Below are positions 1 through 8,042 of a DNA stretch of 28,951 nt, in pieces. The DNA lies in assembly GCA_029977305.1 (NCBI GenBank), contig JAPOLF010000005.1:1-28951 (forward strand), read 5' to 3'. Positions within the stretch are counted from its first letter, which is position 1. Every line of letters begins with the position of its first letter. A program made the position numbers and the translations under genes. Below the pieces are notes generated by a model. That model made no database searches and was not told the DNA's origin. It was given only the letters and a program-made list of their open reading frames with translations. Origin of the DNA: a bacterium. GTDB lineage: Bacteria > Chloroflexota > Chloroflexia > Thermomicrobiales > UBA6265.

Positions 1-65
1 TTCATGCTGGACGATTGCGCCTTGCGCATCATCCGCTCGAACTTGGTGATTCGGGTGTTGCTCAT
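1..65 (-). CDS. 5' end of an unrecognised gene, running off the left edge
   Basis: Only the first 21 codons are inside the window. They begin at an ATG (65-63) preceded on the minus strand by GGAGGAG about seven bases upstream, which is the best evidence that this is a real start. The visible residues are MSNTRITKFERMMRKAQSSS and one more Met; they are basic and polar and show no signal peptide or recognisable motif. A promoter-like pair lies about 190 bases upstream (256-284). I do not recognise the family, and so short a piece does not allow a function to be named. Confidence 0.5.
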   Translation of the reverse strand, partial: MSNTRITKFERMMRKAQSSSM

Positions 66-113
66 CTGTGAGCTCCTCCGCCGTGAACCCCGGCACTCCA
101 GCCGGATCTTCCA

Positions 114-129
114 CCAGCCAATCGGCTGG
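114..129. repeat. inverted repeat in the leader of the left-edge gene
   Basis: CCAGCC and GGCTGG form a perfect 6-bp inverted repeat around AATC, about 50 bases upstream of the ATG at 65. It could be a small RNA hairpin in the leader or a protein-binding site; nothing distinguishes these. Confidence 0.4.
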
Positions 130-255
130 CGACCGTTGCACCGCCGACAGGCCGACTCGGCCGCCGACGTGACGATCAACGCGCAGATGGAGCAGAGGTG
201 CAGGGCCGTTGCCCGCCGTGGCCTCGTCGCCATCCGGGTCGTCTCTCGCGGTGGC

Positions 256-284
256 AACGTATCCCGCATCCCCCCACACGTCAA
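256..284 (-). promoter_or_regulatory. putative promoter of the left-edge gene
   Basis: Reading the minus strand, TTGACG (284-279) is followed after exactly 17 bases by TACGTT (261-256). The -35 is identical to that of the TPP-riboswitch promoter at 28720-28748, but the -10 is weak. It would give a leader of about 185 bases before the ATG at 65. Confidence 0.4.
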
Positions 285-667
285 GACAGCCGATGCACGA
301 AAAAGTGCCAGGGTGTTCCGGCGATATCGACACCATGGCAAGCCTCAGATGGCAGCATCCTGCCGTCACCGCATCGGACCGACCCGACCCGTCGCCCGCA
401 CGCTCCGCTCACGCCCCGAAAGGGCTCATTCCTCGCCGCTCACGCCGTCTGCACCCTCCACTCGAACGAGACGTTTCGCACGCAGGACTGCAGTGCCATC
501 CTCGGTCCAGGCCAGGTCGAGGCGCCGCTGAAATGCCCGAACGAGCACGTCGGGCCAATCCCTCTTCTCTAGAAAGCGCCGCGTTGTCCACCGGTCACCC
601 CGCCTGCCACGCCAAATTGCGACGAAATTGCAACACCGCCCCGGGGTCCGATTCCTGCGGACGGGGG

Positions 668-673
668 TAGAAT
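668..673 (+). promoter_or_regulatory. possible -10 element for ctaA-ctaB
   Basis: TAGAAT stands out in otherwise GC-rich sequence about 75 bases upstream of the ATG at 749. No good -35 lies 16-18 bases upstream (the sequence there is GGGTCCG-like), so the call is weak. The same hexamer occurs before the second histidine kinase at 4461. Confidence 0.3.
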
Positions 674-748
674 GTCGTCATTCACCCACCGGCACGCCAC
701 GCCGGGGGACGATGCCCGCACCGCGCCGGTCCGGGTTGGGGAGGTTTC

Positions 749-2569
749 ATGCGGCGTTCCTTCTGGCTGGCCACCGTCTCCGCCATCGCGAGTTTCGCCC
801 TCATCGTCCTGGGCGGGCTCTCGCGCACGCAGACCGGCCCCGGGTGCACCGATTGGCCGAAGTGCAACGGCTCCTGGCTCCCCCCAGTGGAGTCCGCCGC
901 CCTCATCGACTGGTTGCATCGCGCCGTCTCCGCCTCGATCGGCCTCCTCCTGCTGGTCACCGCGATCTCCGTGGTCACCTCCGCCTGCTCATCCCGATCG
1001 CGCCGGGCCGCCTTCGTCGCCGTCGGTCTGGTCGTCACCCAGTCCGCCATCGGGGCGCTCACCGTCGGCGGCGTCGCACCGGCCTGGGTCAGCACCATTC
1101 ACCTCGGGCTCGCCATCCTCCTCTTCACCGCCACGATGCTCCTCGCCCTCGCCATCGCCGCCGATCGCGGCGCCCCGCGCTGGGCCGCCTCGCTGCTCGC
1201 CCCCGGCACCGCCGTCGAGCCGCACCTCCGCCACTCCGCCCTGCTCGCCATCGCCGCCATCTTCGTGGTGATCCTCTCCGGCGCCGCCGCCAACGCCACC
1301 AGCGTCGCGGTCGCCTGCACCACCTGGCCGCTCTGCCCCGACAACGCCGCCGCCGGCCTCGTCGCCCCCCGCGCCATCTCCACCAACGGCATCCTCATCG
1401 CCAGCGCCGTCTCCGTGCTCGTCGTCGCCGTGGTCGCCTGGCAGGGGCTCACCCGCCCGGTCACCCCGACCACCCGCACCCTCGCCATCGGCGCCCTCGG
1501 GCTCGTTGGCCTGCAGACCATCGCCGATGCCGGCGCCATCGCCACCGGCCATGCCCTCTGGGTCGCTCCGATCTCCCTGACCGTGCTCACCGCGCTCCTC
1601 GCGCTGATGGTCGTCCTCTTCCTCGCCGGTGGCATGGCCCCGGTCGCGGTCGGCGCCGCCGCCATCGGTGGCACCATGCCCGCCCCGGCGCGCGAGCTCC
1701 CAACCCCCGGCATCGTCGCCACCAGCCGCAACTACGTCGCCCTCACCAAGCCGGGCATCATGACCCTGCTCCTCACCACCACTCTCGGCGCCATGCTCAT
1801 CGCCGAGGCCGGCATGCCGCCCGTCACGCTCATCCTGCTGACCCTCCTCGGCGGCGTCCTCTCCTCCGGCGGTGCCAACGTCTTGAATTGCTACATCGAT
1901 CGCGACATCGACGCCCAGATGAGCCGCACCAAGGCCCGCGCATCCGCCTCCGGCGAGATCGCCCCGCGCAACGTCCTCCTCTTCGGCACCGCCCTCACCG
2001 TCATCGCCGTCGTCCAACTCTGGATCACCGTCAACCCGCTCGCCGCGATGCTCGCCCTCAGCGGCAACCTCTTCTACGTCTTCGTCTACACCCTCTGGCT
2101 CAAGCGCCGCACCCCGCAGAACATCGTCATCGGCGGTGCCGCCGGGGCCGTCCCCCCGCTCGTCGGCTGGGCCGCCGTCACCGGGGATCTCTCCATCCTC
2201 GCCTGGGGCCTCTTCGCCATCATCTTCCTCTGGACCCCGCCCCACTTCTGGGCCCTCGCCCTCCTCAAGCAGGGCGAATACGGCCGCGTCGGCGTCCCCA
2301 TGCTCCCCAACGTCGCCGGCGAGCGCGAGACCCGCAAGCAGATCCTGATCTACACCGTGCTCCTTTTCGCGCTCTGCGTCGGCCTCACCCCCTTCGGCCT
2401 CGGCTGGATCTACCTCGTCGCCGCCATCCTCATCAACGGCGCCTTCCTCTACTACGCCATCCGCCTCTGGCTGAACCCCTCCAAGGCCACCGCCCGCGGC
2501 ATGTTCTTCTACAGCCTCTGGTACCTCGCCCTGATCTACGCCGCCGCCGTGATCGACCGCGTCCTTTAG
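749..2569 (+). CDS. ctaA-ctaB: heme A synthase / protoheme IX farnesyltransferase fusion (CtaA-CtaB)
   Basis: This 606-residue membrane protein joins the two steps that turn heme B into heme A for cytochrome c oxidase. Residues ~1-300 are a COX15/CtaA domain with about eight hydrophobic segments, paired extracytoplasmic cysteines (C33/C39 and C190/C196) and histidines H57 and H118. Residues ~325-606 are a UbiA-type CtaB domain: the first aspartate-rich motif is NCYIDRDID (380-388), followed by the loop around YTLWLKRRTPQN and the WTPPHFWALA segment. The ATG at 749 is preceded by GGGGAGG. CtaA-CtaB fusions are known in Chloroflexota. Oddly, where the second half of CtaA normally has its two heme-ligand histidines I see TNGIL (212-216) and ISLTV (275-279), so that pair looks lost. 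No oxidase subunits are adjacent in the window. Confidence 0.93.
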   Translation: MRRSFWLATVSAIASFALIVLGGLSRTQTGPGCTDWPKCNGSWLPPVESAALIDWLHRAVSASIGLLLLVTAISVVTSACSSRSRRAAFVAVGLVVTQSAIGALTVGGVAPAWVSTIHLGLAILLFTATMLLALAIAADRGAPRWAASLLAPGTAVEPHLRHSALLAIAAIFVVILSGAAANATSVAVACTTWPLCPDNAAAGLVAPRAISTNGILIASAVSVLVVAVVAWQGLTRPVTPTTRTLAIGALGLVGLQTIADAGAIATGHALWVAPISLTVLTALLALMVVLFLAGGMAPVAVGAAAIGGTMPAPARELPTPGIVATSRNYVALTKPGIMTLLLTTTLGAMLIAEAGMPPVTLILLTLLGGVLSSGGANVLNCYIDRDIDAQMSRTKARASASGEIAPRNVLLFGTALTVIAVVQLWITVNPLAAMLALSGNLFYVFVYTLWLKRRTPQNIVIGGAAGAVPPLVGWAAVTGDLSILAWGLFAIIFLWTPPHFWALALLKQGEYGRVGVPMLPNVAGERETRKQILIYTVLLFALCVGLTPFGLGWIYLVAAILINGAFLYYAIRLWLNPSKATARGMFFYSLWYLALIYAAAVIDRVL

Positions 2570-2769
2570 CACTCCCCCCGAATCACCGCCGCGCCGCCCG
2601 TTGGCACCGTTTTGGTTCCACGCATTGGTTGACACGGCCCAAAACACCCCACACCATTGGCAACATCTTTCCGGCTGCTGGCGGGACTGGCCGTTCGTGG
2701 GTTCCTGCGATACCCGATGGCCCGTTCCCTGCTGTGACAGTCGCATCGCGTACGGCTTTCGAGTCAGCC

Positions 2770-4355
2770 ATGGGTGATCGCAAGAGTAGTCGGGACACCG
2801 GAACCCCTGCACCATCAGACCCGCCACTGGCCAGTTCCGACGCACTGACGGACCTCCAGTGCAAGGTCCTGCTTGAACATGCGAGTGAGGCGATCGCCGT
2901 CCTCTCCCGTGATGGGCGTCGCATCTTTGCCACGGACTCCGTCGAACGCGTCTCCGGCTGGACGCGGGAGGAGTGGCTGTCGTTGCCGACCGGGCCTTCG
3001 TCTTCGAGGAGGATCGCCCCATCTTCGCCGCTGCGGTCGCTGCGGCTTGGGATAGCCCCACCCAGACGGTTCCCGTCCGTTTTCGGTACACGGCCCCGGA
3101 TGGCAGCGTCCGCTGGTTCGGCGCAACCTTCAGCAATCGCGAGACCGACCCCGCCATCGGGGGGCTCGTCGTCAATTTCCGGGATGTCACCGAGGAGTAG
3201 CACCTGAGCGAGGCGCTCGCCGCCTCCGAACGCCGCCTTCGCGCCTTGTTCGAGTACAGCACCGATGGTGTCACCCTTCGTGAGGGAGGGGACGTCACCC
3301 TGCTCAACCCCGCCGCCGTCGCCCTCCTCTTGCCTCCCGGCATGGATGAACACACCCCCACCCCGGTCACCCTCGATCCAGACCAAGTCCTCGCCTGGTA
3401 CCACCACTCCTTCCATCCCGACGATGCCGAACGCGTCCGCCTCGCCATCGAACACCTCGCCTTGCAACCCCACGGTGTCTACCGCTCCCACCACCGCATC
3501 CGCCACGGCGACGCCTGGCGCTGGGTCGAATCCGTCAGCGTGAACCACCTCGACGACCCCGGCATCGCCGCTGTCATCACCACCGTGCGCGACATCACCC
3601 GCATGAAAGAGGCTGAAGCCTTTGCCGCCGCTGAGGTCAAAGCCCAAACAGATGCCAACGACCTGCTCCGCGAGGCATCCCGCATCAAATCACAAATGCT
3701 TGCCATGCTCAGCCACGAATTCCGCACCCCGCTCACCTCGATCCAGGGCTACGCGGACCTCATCGCCGAAGGCATGATCGTCGGTGACGAGGCACAGGAG
3801 TCCGCAGAGATCATCAACCGCGAGGCGAAGCGCCTCAACGTCCTCATCTCCGAGATGCTCCAGGTCGAGCAGCTGGAGCAGGGTGACTACACCCCGCACA
3901 TCGAGCGCTGTATCCCCCGCGCGGTCGCCGAATCCGCGGTCCGCATGCTCGCCGGTGCCTGGCCCGATCGGGTCGTCACGATTGAGAGCACCAACGCCGA
4001 CACTCCGGTCCGGACCGATGCCGGCGCCCTCCTCCAGATCATCACCAACCTCGTCGGCAATGCCCTCAAGTACTCGCCGGAGGGCGGATCCGTGATCCTC
4101 CGCATCGCCGTGACCGGCCGCCAACTCGACCTCCAGGTCAAGGATCACGGCTTCGGCATTCCGGAGGAGGACATCGAACGCGTCTTCGACCGCTATGCGC
4201 GGGTGAAATCACCGGCCACCGCCAAGATTCAGGGCACCGGGCTTGGACTCACCATCGTCCGCCGCCTCGCCGAAGCCCTCGGCGGACGCGCCTGGGCCGA
4301 GAGCACGCTCGGTGCCGGCACCACCATGCACGTCACCATCGCCCTCGCCGACTGA
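2770..4355 (+). pseudogene. disrupted PAS-PAS sensor histidine kinase, paralogue of the next gene
   Basis: From the ATG at 2770 the product aligns with the neighbouring intact kinase through SVERVSGWTREEWL, then changes frame. One base is missing between about 2981 and 2997 (a dropped C in GACCGGGCC would restore a matching frame). The new frame continues FVFEEDRPIF to RDVTEE and meets TAG at 3198-3200. After the stop it resumes with a second PAS domain and a complete kinase core ending at 4355: H-box SHEFRTPL, N-box NLVGNALKYSPEGG, DHGFGIP and GTGLGL. The long 3' frame opens with TTG at 3246 but without a ribosome binding site, so independent expression of the kinase half is doubtful. A frameshift plus a nonsense codon argues for decay, although one or both could be sequence errors. 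No transmembrane segments are seen. Confidence 0.78.
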
Positions 4356-4432
4356 CGCGCCTCACCACCAGGTCCTCTCTTTCAGGGCATGAGTGCCGCA
4401 GCACCGCATTCGTACGCGTAAATCAAAACATC

Positions 4433-4466
4433 TATAAATCTGTCTATGCGGTGATGCTGATAGAAT
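4433..4466 (+). promoter_or_regulatory. AT-rich promoter-like island before the intact kinase
   Basis: Positions 4410-4475 are unusually AT-rich for this genome and hold two -10-like hexamers, TATAAA (4433-4438) and TAGAAT (4461-4466). GTCTAT (4442-4447) and ATAGAC (4465-4470) form an inverted repeat across the second. No TTGACA-like -35 is visible at the right spacing. It probably drives the kinase starting at 4619, giving a leader of about 145 bases. Confidence 0.4.
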
Positions 4467-4618
4467 AGACACATGGCCTGGATCGTGCGTGGATCGTCCG
4501 GGCGCAGGTGTTCATTCGCTCCTCACCGAGGCTTTATTCCGCCTTGCCACACTGAGCGCATCACACCGGGTGGGACCTCACAGTGAACCGATCAGGATGA
4601 CGCAACGAGGTGCAGTTC

Positions 4619-6253
4619 ATGAACGGCAGAAGCAAGCCAGCCCACCAACCTCCAGAATTCCCGGAAGCGCCGCTCCACACGACCGACCCAGCCCTCCCGA
4701 CCGTCCCCAACCACAACGAATCACGCCTCGAGCATCTCCTCGAGAATTCCTGCGAGGCGATCACCGTCGTCGACCGCTCCGGTCAGCGCACGTTCGTGTC
4801 AAAGTCCGTCGAGCGCATCTCCGGATGGCCGCGGGCGGCCTGGCTGCAGCGAACCATTGGGTCGTTCGTCTTCGAGGACGATCGCCAAACCTTCGACGAT
4901 GCCGTTGCCCGCGCCTGGGCCGATCCCGCCATCAGCACCTTCGCGGTCACCCGCAGCGTCGGCCCCGACGGCTCCATGCGCTGGTTGCAGACCACCATGC
5001 GCAACTGGGAGGCCGATCCCTCCATCGGCGGCCTCGTCTGCAACATCCGCGATGTCACTGAGGAACGCGACGCCCTTGAGCAAGCCCTCGCCGCAGAGCG
5101 CCGCCTGCGCGCGCTCATCGAGAACAGCTCCGACGGCATCACCGTCCGCAAGGGCGACAGCGTCACCCTCCTCAACCCCGCCGCCGTCGCCCTGCTCACC
5201 CCGGACAACCAACTTCAGCCCGAAACCACCCCGCTCACCCTCTCCGCCGAGGAGGTCGGCCGCTGGTACGACGCCTACGTCCACCCGGAGGACGCCGAGC
5301 GCCTCCGCATCGCCATCGCCGATCTGGCCGAGCACCCCGGCGCCATCTACATCTCGCAGCATCGCATCCGCCGTGGGGAGGACGGCTGGCGCTGGATCGA
5401 GTCCGTCGTCACCAATCACCTCGACAACCCGGACATCGCCGGCATCGTCTCCAACGTCCGGGACATCACCGCCATCAAGGAGGAGGAGGACCGCGCCAAG
5501 CGCCACGCCCGCGCCGAGGCCGAGGTGAGCCGCCGCCTCCGCGAGGCCTTGCGCCTCAAGGCGCAATTCCTCGCCATGCTCAGCCACGATTTCCGCACCC
5601 CGCTCACCTCGGTGCAGGGATACTCGGAGATGATCGCCACCGGCCTCCTCCCCGCCGAGGAAATCACCGAGGTCGCCACCATCATCAACCGCGAGGCCAA
5701 CCGCCTCAACGGGATGATCAACGACATGCTCCAGGTCGAGCGCATCGAGGGAGGCTCATACACCTCGAAGATCACGTCGTGCACCCCCAAGGAGGTGGCA
5801 GAGCACGCGGTGCAGGGGCTCATCGGCGCCTGGCCCCATCGCCAGGTGACGGTCCACGCCCCAACCGCCACCACCCCGGTCTTCACCGATTGCAATGCCC
5901 TGACCCTGATCATCACCAACCTCGTCAGCAACGCCCTCAAGTACTCCCCCGCCGGCGGCCCGGTCGATGTCCGTCTCGCGGTCACCGGCGACACCCTCGC
6001 CATCGAGGTGGGGGACCACGGCATCGGCATTCCCCCCGATGCGCTCGATCGCGTCTTCGATCGCTACACCCGCGTCGACAGCGCAGCCAACCAGCGCATC
6101 CAGGGCGTCGGGCTCGGCCTCGCCATCGTCAAGCACCTCGCCAAACTCCTCAGCGGCGACGCCTGGGCCGAGAGCACCGTCGGCGTCGGTACCACCATGC
6201 ATGTGACCGTCAAACTCCACGACCGCTTGCCACAGCCCACCGACGGTCGGTGA
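4619..6253 (+). CDS. soluble PAS-PAS sensor histidine kinase
   Basis: A 544-residue orthodox histidine kinase. Residues ~33-148 form a first PAS domain ending in RDVTEE, ~160-285 a second PAS/PAC domain ending in RDITAIKEEE, followed by a short charged coiled linker. The HisKA domain has SHDFRTPL with the phospho-acceptor at H323. The HATPase domain has N-box NLVSNALKYSPAGG (434-447), G1 DHGIGIP (466-472) and G2 GVGLGL (496-501). There are no hydrophobic spans, so it should sense a cytoplasmic cue or bound ligand through the PAS domains; no cofactor-specific residues were identified. The ATG at 4619 sits behind CGAGGTG; a GTG at 4610 in the same frame is an alternative. No response regulator is adjacent, so its partner is elsewhere. 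Confidence 0.92.
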   Translation: MNGRSKPAHQPPEFPEAPLHTTDPALPTVPNHNESRLEHLLENSCEAITVVDRSGQRTFVSKSVERISGWPRAAWLQRTIGSFVFEDDRQTFDDAVARAWADPAISTFAVTRSVGPDGSMRWLQTTMRNWEADPSIGGLVCNIRDVTEERDALEQALAAERRLRALIENSSDGITVRKGDSVTLLNPAAVALLTPDNQLQPETTPLTLSAEEVGRWYDAYVHPEDAERLRIAIADLAEHPGAIYISQHRIRRGEDGWRWIESVVTNHLDNPDIAGIVSNVRDITAIKEEEDRAKRHARAEAEVSRRLREALRLKAQFLAMLSHDFRTPLTSVQGYSEMIATGLLPAEEITEVATIINREANRLNGMINDMLQVERIEGGSYTSKITSCTPKEVAEHAVQGLIGAWPHRQVTVHAPTATTPVFTDCNALTLIITNLVSNALKYSPAGGPVDVRLAVTGDTLAIEVGDHGIGIPPDALDRVFDRYTRVDSAANQRIQGVGLGLAIVKHLAKLLSGDAWAESTVGVGTTMHVTVKLHDRLPQPTDGR

Positions 6254-6348
6254 GCCCCGGTCCCCTCGCTCCGACCAAACCTGTGCGAGCATCCGACGGA
6301 GCGCGGCGCACCGGCCCGCCGCTTCCGGCCCCGCCAAGGAGTACCCCC

Positions 6349-6882
6349 GTGTCCACCAAGGTCGATCCGATCGCCTTCCTCAACGGCCTCCGCGCCACCC
6401 GTGACTTCACCGCCGATCCCGTGCCCGATGCCGCCCTCGCCGACATCCTCGAGGTCGTCCGCCGCTCCGGCTCCGCGATGAATCTCCAGCCGTGGCACGT
6501 CGTGGTCGTCCGCGATCGCGCCATGCTCGCCCGCCTCGGTGCCATCGGCGGCAACTGCGGCCATGTTGCCAAGGCGCCGCTCGCCCTCGCCCTGATCATG
6601 GACGGCAAGGTCGAGCAATTCGACACCTATGACGAAGGCCGCCTCAGCGAGCGGATCATGCTCGCCGCCGAGGCGCACGGGCTCGGCTCCTGCATCGGCT
6701 GGTATGGCGATCCCGCCGACGCTGCTGCCGCCAAGGCCGCCCTCGCCGTTCCCCAAGACCGCACCTTCCGCACGATCATCTCGATCGGCACCCCGGCCCC
6801 GCAGGCCCCGAGCACCGCCTCGTCACCGATCCGCCGCAAGACCCTCGCCGAGATCGTCTCCCACGAGCAGTTCGGCGCCTGA
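6349..6882 (+). CDS. nitroreductase family flavoprotein
   Basis: A 177-residue protein beginning at GTG behind AAGGAG with seven-base spacing. Near the N-terminus it has the nitroreductase FMN-binding pattern LRATRDF, the SGSAMNLQPWHVVVV segment typical of the family, and towards the C-terminus EAHGLGSCIGWYG followed by a conserved strand FRTIISIGTP. Members bind FMN and reduce nitro compounds, quinones or other acceptors with NAD(P)H as homodimers in the cytoplasm. The protein is slightly short but complete. It follows the kinase by 95 bases, so it could be co-transcribed, though no functional link is evident. The substrate cannot be inferred. Confidence 0.88.
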   Translation: MSTKVDPIAFLNGLRATRDFTADPVPDAALADILEVVRRSGSAMNLQPWHVVVVRDRAMLARLGAIGGNCGHVAKAPLALALIMDGKVEQFDTYDEGRLSERIMLAAEAHGLGSCIGWYGDPADAAAAKAALAVPQDRTFRTIISIGTPAPQAPSTASSPIRRKTLAEIVSHEQFGA

Positions 6883-7037
6883 ACCCGTTTCCCCCGCCGA
6901 CCATGACGCCAGTCGTCTGGTGACACACCCGCGCGCCGCCGCACAACCGGGTGCACGGATCGTGCGTGGTACCCTCATCGCACAAGGAATCGCGGCGCGG
7001 TTCGCGCCCCTCCCACCTATCCGCGGAGCAATCGTTC

Positions 7038-7721
7038 TTGACTGACTCGATTCAGGCCATCATCACCATCGTCATCATCGACCTCGTCCTCTCCGGGGAC
7101 AACGCCGTGGTGATCGGGATGGCGGCCCGCAAACTCTCCCCCGAAAACCGCCGCAAGGCCATCATCTGGGGCGGTGGCGGTGCCATCGCGCTCCGGATCG
7201 TCTTCACCGTCCTCGCCGCGCTCCTGCTGGAGATCCCCTACCTCCAGCTGATCGGCGGCATCCTCCTGCTCTGGATCGCCTTCAAACTCCTCAAGCCCAC
7301 CTCCGACGAGGAGTCCGTCGGCGAAGCCGACTCCCTCGGCCAAGCCATCCGCACCATCATCCTCGCCGACGTCGTCATGAGCCTCGACAACATCCTCGCC
7401 GTTGGCGGCGCCGCCGATGGCCATCTCGGCCTCCTCGTCTTCGGCCTCCTCCTCTCGATCCCGATCCTCCTCCTCGGCAGCGAACTCGTCGCCCGGGTCA
7501 TCGGCCGCTTCCCCTTCATCCTCTACATCGGCGTTCTCGTCCTGGTCCACACCGCCACCCACATGATCTTGGACGACCCGCTCGTCCACACCAGGATCCC
7601 CAGCGGCTTCGACACCTCCGGCTGGCAACTCTGGGTCTTCGCCATCGGCGTGACCGCTGTCCTCGGCCTCCTCGCCTACGGCTTGGGCCGCCGCCGTACC
7701 ACCCCCTCCATCCCTTCGTAG
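7038..7721 (+). CDS. TerC/YjbE-family integral membrane protein
   Basis: A 227-residue protein with about seven hydrophobic segments. The paired acidic motifs of the family are present: IIDLVLSGDNAVVIG near the N-terminus and LADVVMSLDNILAVGG in the middle. TerC proteins have been linked to manganese export and metallation of secreted proteins, and this length fits the YjbE subgroup. I chose the TTG at 7038 because GCGGAG lies just upstream and it places the first membrane helix at once after the start; upstream in-frame codons give a low-quality extension. No yybP-ykoY manganese riboswitch could be recognised in the 155 bases before it. The gene is followed by a probable small-RNA locus. Confidence 0.88.
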   Translation: MTDSIQAIITIVIIDLVLSGDNAVVIGMAARKLSPENRRKAIIWGGGGAIALRIVFTVLAALLLEIPYLQLIGGILLLWIAFKLLKPTSDEESVGEADSLGQAIRTIILADVVMSLDNILAVGGAADGHLGLLVFGLLLSIPILLLGSELVARVIGRFPFILYIGVLVLVHTATHMILDDPLVHTRIPSGFDTSGWQLWVFAIGVTAVLGLLAYGLGRRRTTPSIPS

Positions 7722-7800
7722 GTCCATCCAACCCTAAAACTCGCTAAATCTGGGTAATTCCCGGCTTCAGCCCGTTTTGTCCGTGACATGGTGGAAAACA

Positions 7801-7832
7801 CCGCGAACGTTCGCGGATATTTTGTGTATACT
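7801..7832 (+). promoter_or_regulatory. promoter with 16-base palindromic operator
   Basis: CCGCGAACGTTCGCGG (7801-7816) is a perfect 16-base palindrome. It is followed by an AT-rich run ending in TATACT (7827-7832), a good -10 element. The palindrome occupies the -35 position, and no TTGACA-like -35 exists, so expression may need an activator or be blocked by a repressor bound there. GAAC and GTTC are directly abutted, unlike the four-base-spaced Gram-positive LexA box. Expected transcription start is near 7839. Confidence 0.6.
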
Positions 7833-7838
7833 CCTCCC

Positions 7839-8024
7839 GACGCGTCGCCCCCAAACGCACACGCGCGTCGTGGCCGGAGGGTCCACCAGCCCAATTGCCA
7901 CAAAAATCTGCACGAATCTGGCGCAAGCCTCTCGTGCGCAGTGTCAACAAGTCAGCGCGTGTGCAGCGATGCTCAGTAAAAGACCGAGGTGCGGATACCA
8001 GCCCCGCACCTCGGTCGCCTTTTT
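7839..8024 (+). ncRNA. candidate structured small RNA (~186 nt)
   Basis: This stretch begins just after a -10 element and ends at a strong intrinsic terminator, yet no frame with a ribosome binding site fits inside it. GCACACGCGC (7857-7866) is exactly complementary to GCGCGTGTGC (7955-7964), which would close an 88-base domain. Inside it GTGG/CCAC (7870-7886) and GCGCA/TGCGC (7921-7939) can form smaller hairpins. The layout of a long closing stem, an irregular interior and a terminator is seen in many regulatory RNAs, including 6S RNA, but I could not match it to a known family. Transcription is inferred, not seen. Confidence 0.5.
7982..8024. terminator. bidirectional intrinsic terminator
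   Basis: GACCGAGGTGCGG (7982-7994) pairs perfectly over 13 bp with CCGCACCTCGGTC (8004-8016) around a nine-base loop. On the plus strand it is followed by GCC and TTTTT (8020-8024); on the minus strand by TTTTAC. It therefore ends both the candidate small RNA and the leftward M13 peptidase gene, whose stop lies at 8043. This is the clearest terminator in the window. Confidence 0.9.
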
Positions 8025-8042
8025 GCCCGGATTGCTGTTCCG

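Larger units (their letters stand above)
66..748. other. 683-base gene-free region between divergent genes
   Basis: The open frames here overlap each other in several registers and lack both ribosome binding sites and protein-like composition, so I call none of them genes. The region separates a leftward gene (1-65) from the rightward ctaA-ctaB fusion. It contains a minus-strand promoter-like pair (256-284), an inverted repeat CCAGCC-AATC-GGCTGG (114-129) in the leader of the leftward gene, and a possible plus-strand -10 TAGAAT (668-673) before ctaA-ctaB. The roughly 185-base leader implied for the leftward gene is GC-rich and could fold, but I could not match it to a known riboswitch. Confidence 0.6.

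Noticed and set aside
2629..2634. TTGACA as the promoter of the first kinase.
   Set aside because: The -35 is perfect but 16-18 bases on there is only CACCAT/ACCATT, with no usable -10, so it was not listed as a promoter.
628..3207. An 859-codon plus-strand frame overlapping ctaA-ctaB.
   Set aside because: Almost entirely Arg/Pro/His, out of frame with the clearly conserved CtaA-CtaB protein. Only its end, after 2770, is the true N-terminal frame of the broken kinase.
989..3448. An 819-codon open frame on the minus strand opposite ctaA-ctaB and the first kinase.
   Set aside because: It is a low-complexity Gly/Asp/Glu/Arg product typical of the antisense of GC-rich genes, without ribosome site or motifs.
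6883..7037. A yybP-ykoY manganese riboswitch before the TerC-family gene.
   Set aside because: Expected from the family, but the conserved aptamer segments could not be found.
7801..7816. The GAACGTTC palindrome as a LexA (SOS) box.
   Set aside because: The Gram-positive LexA box has four bases between GAAC and GTTC; here they abut, and no SOS gene is nearby.
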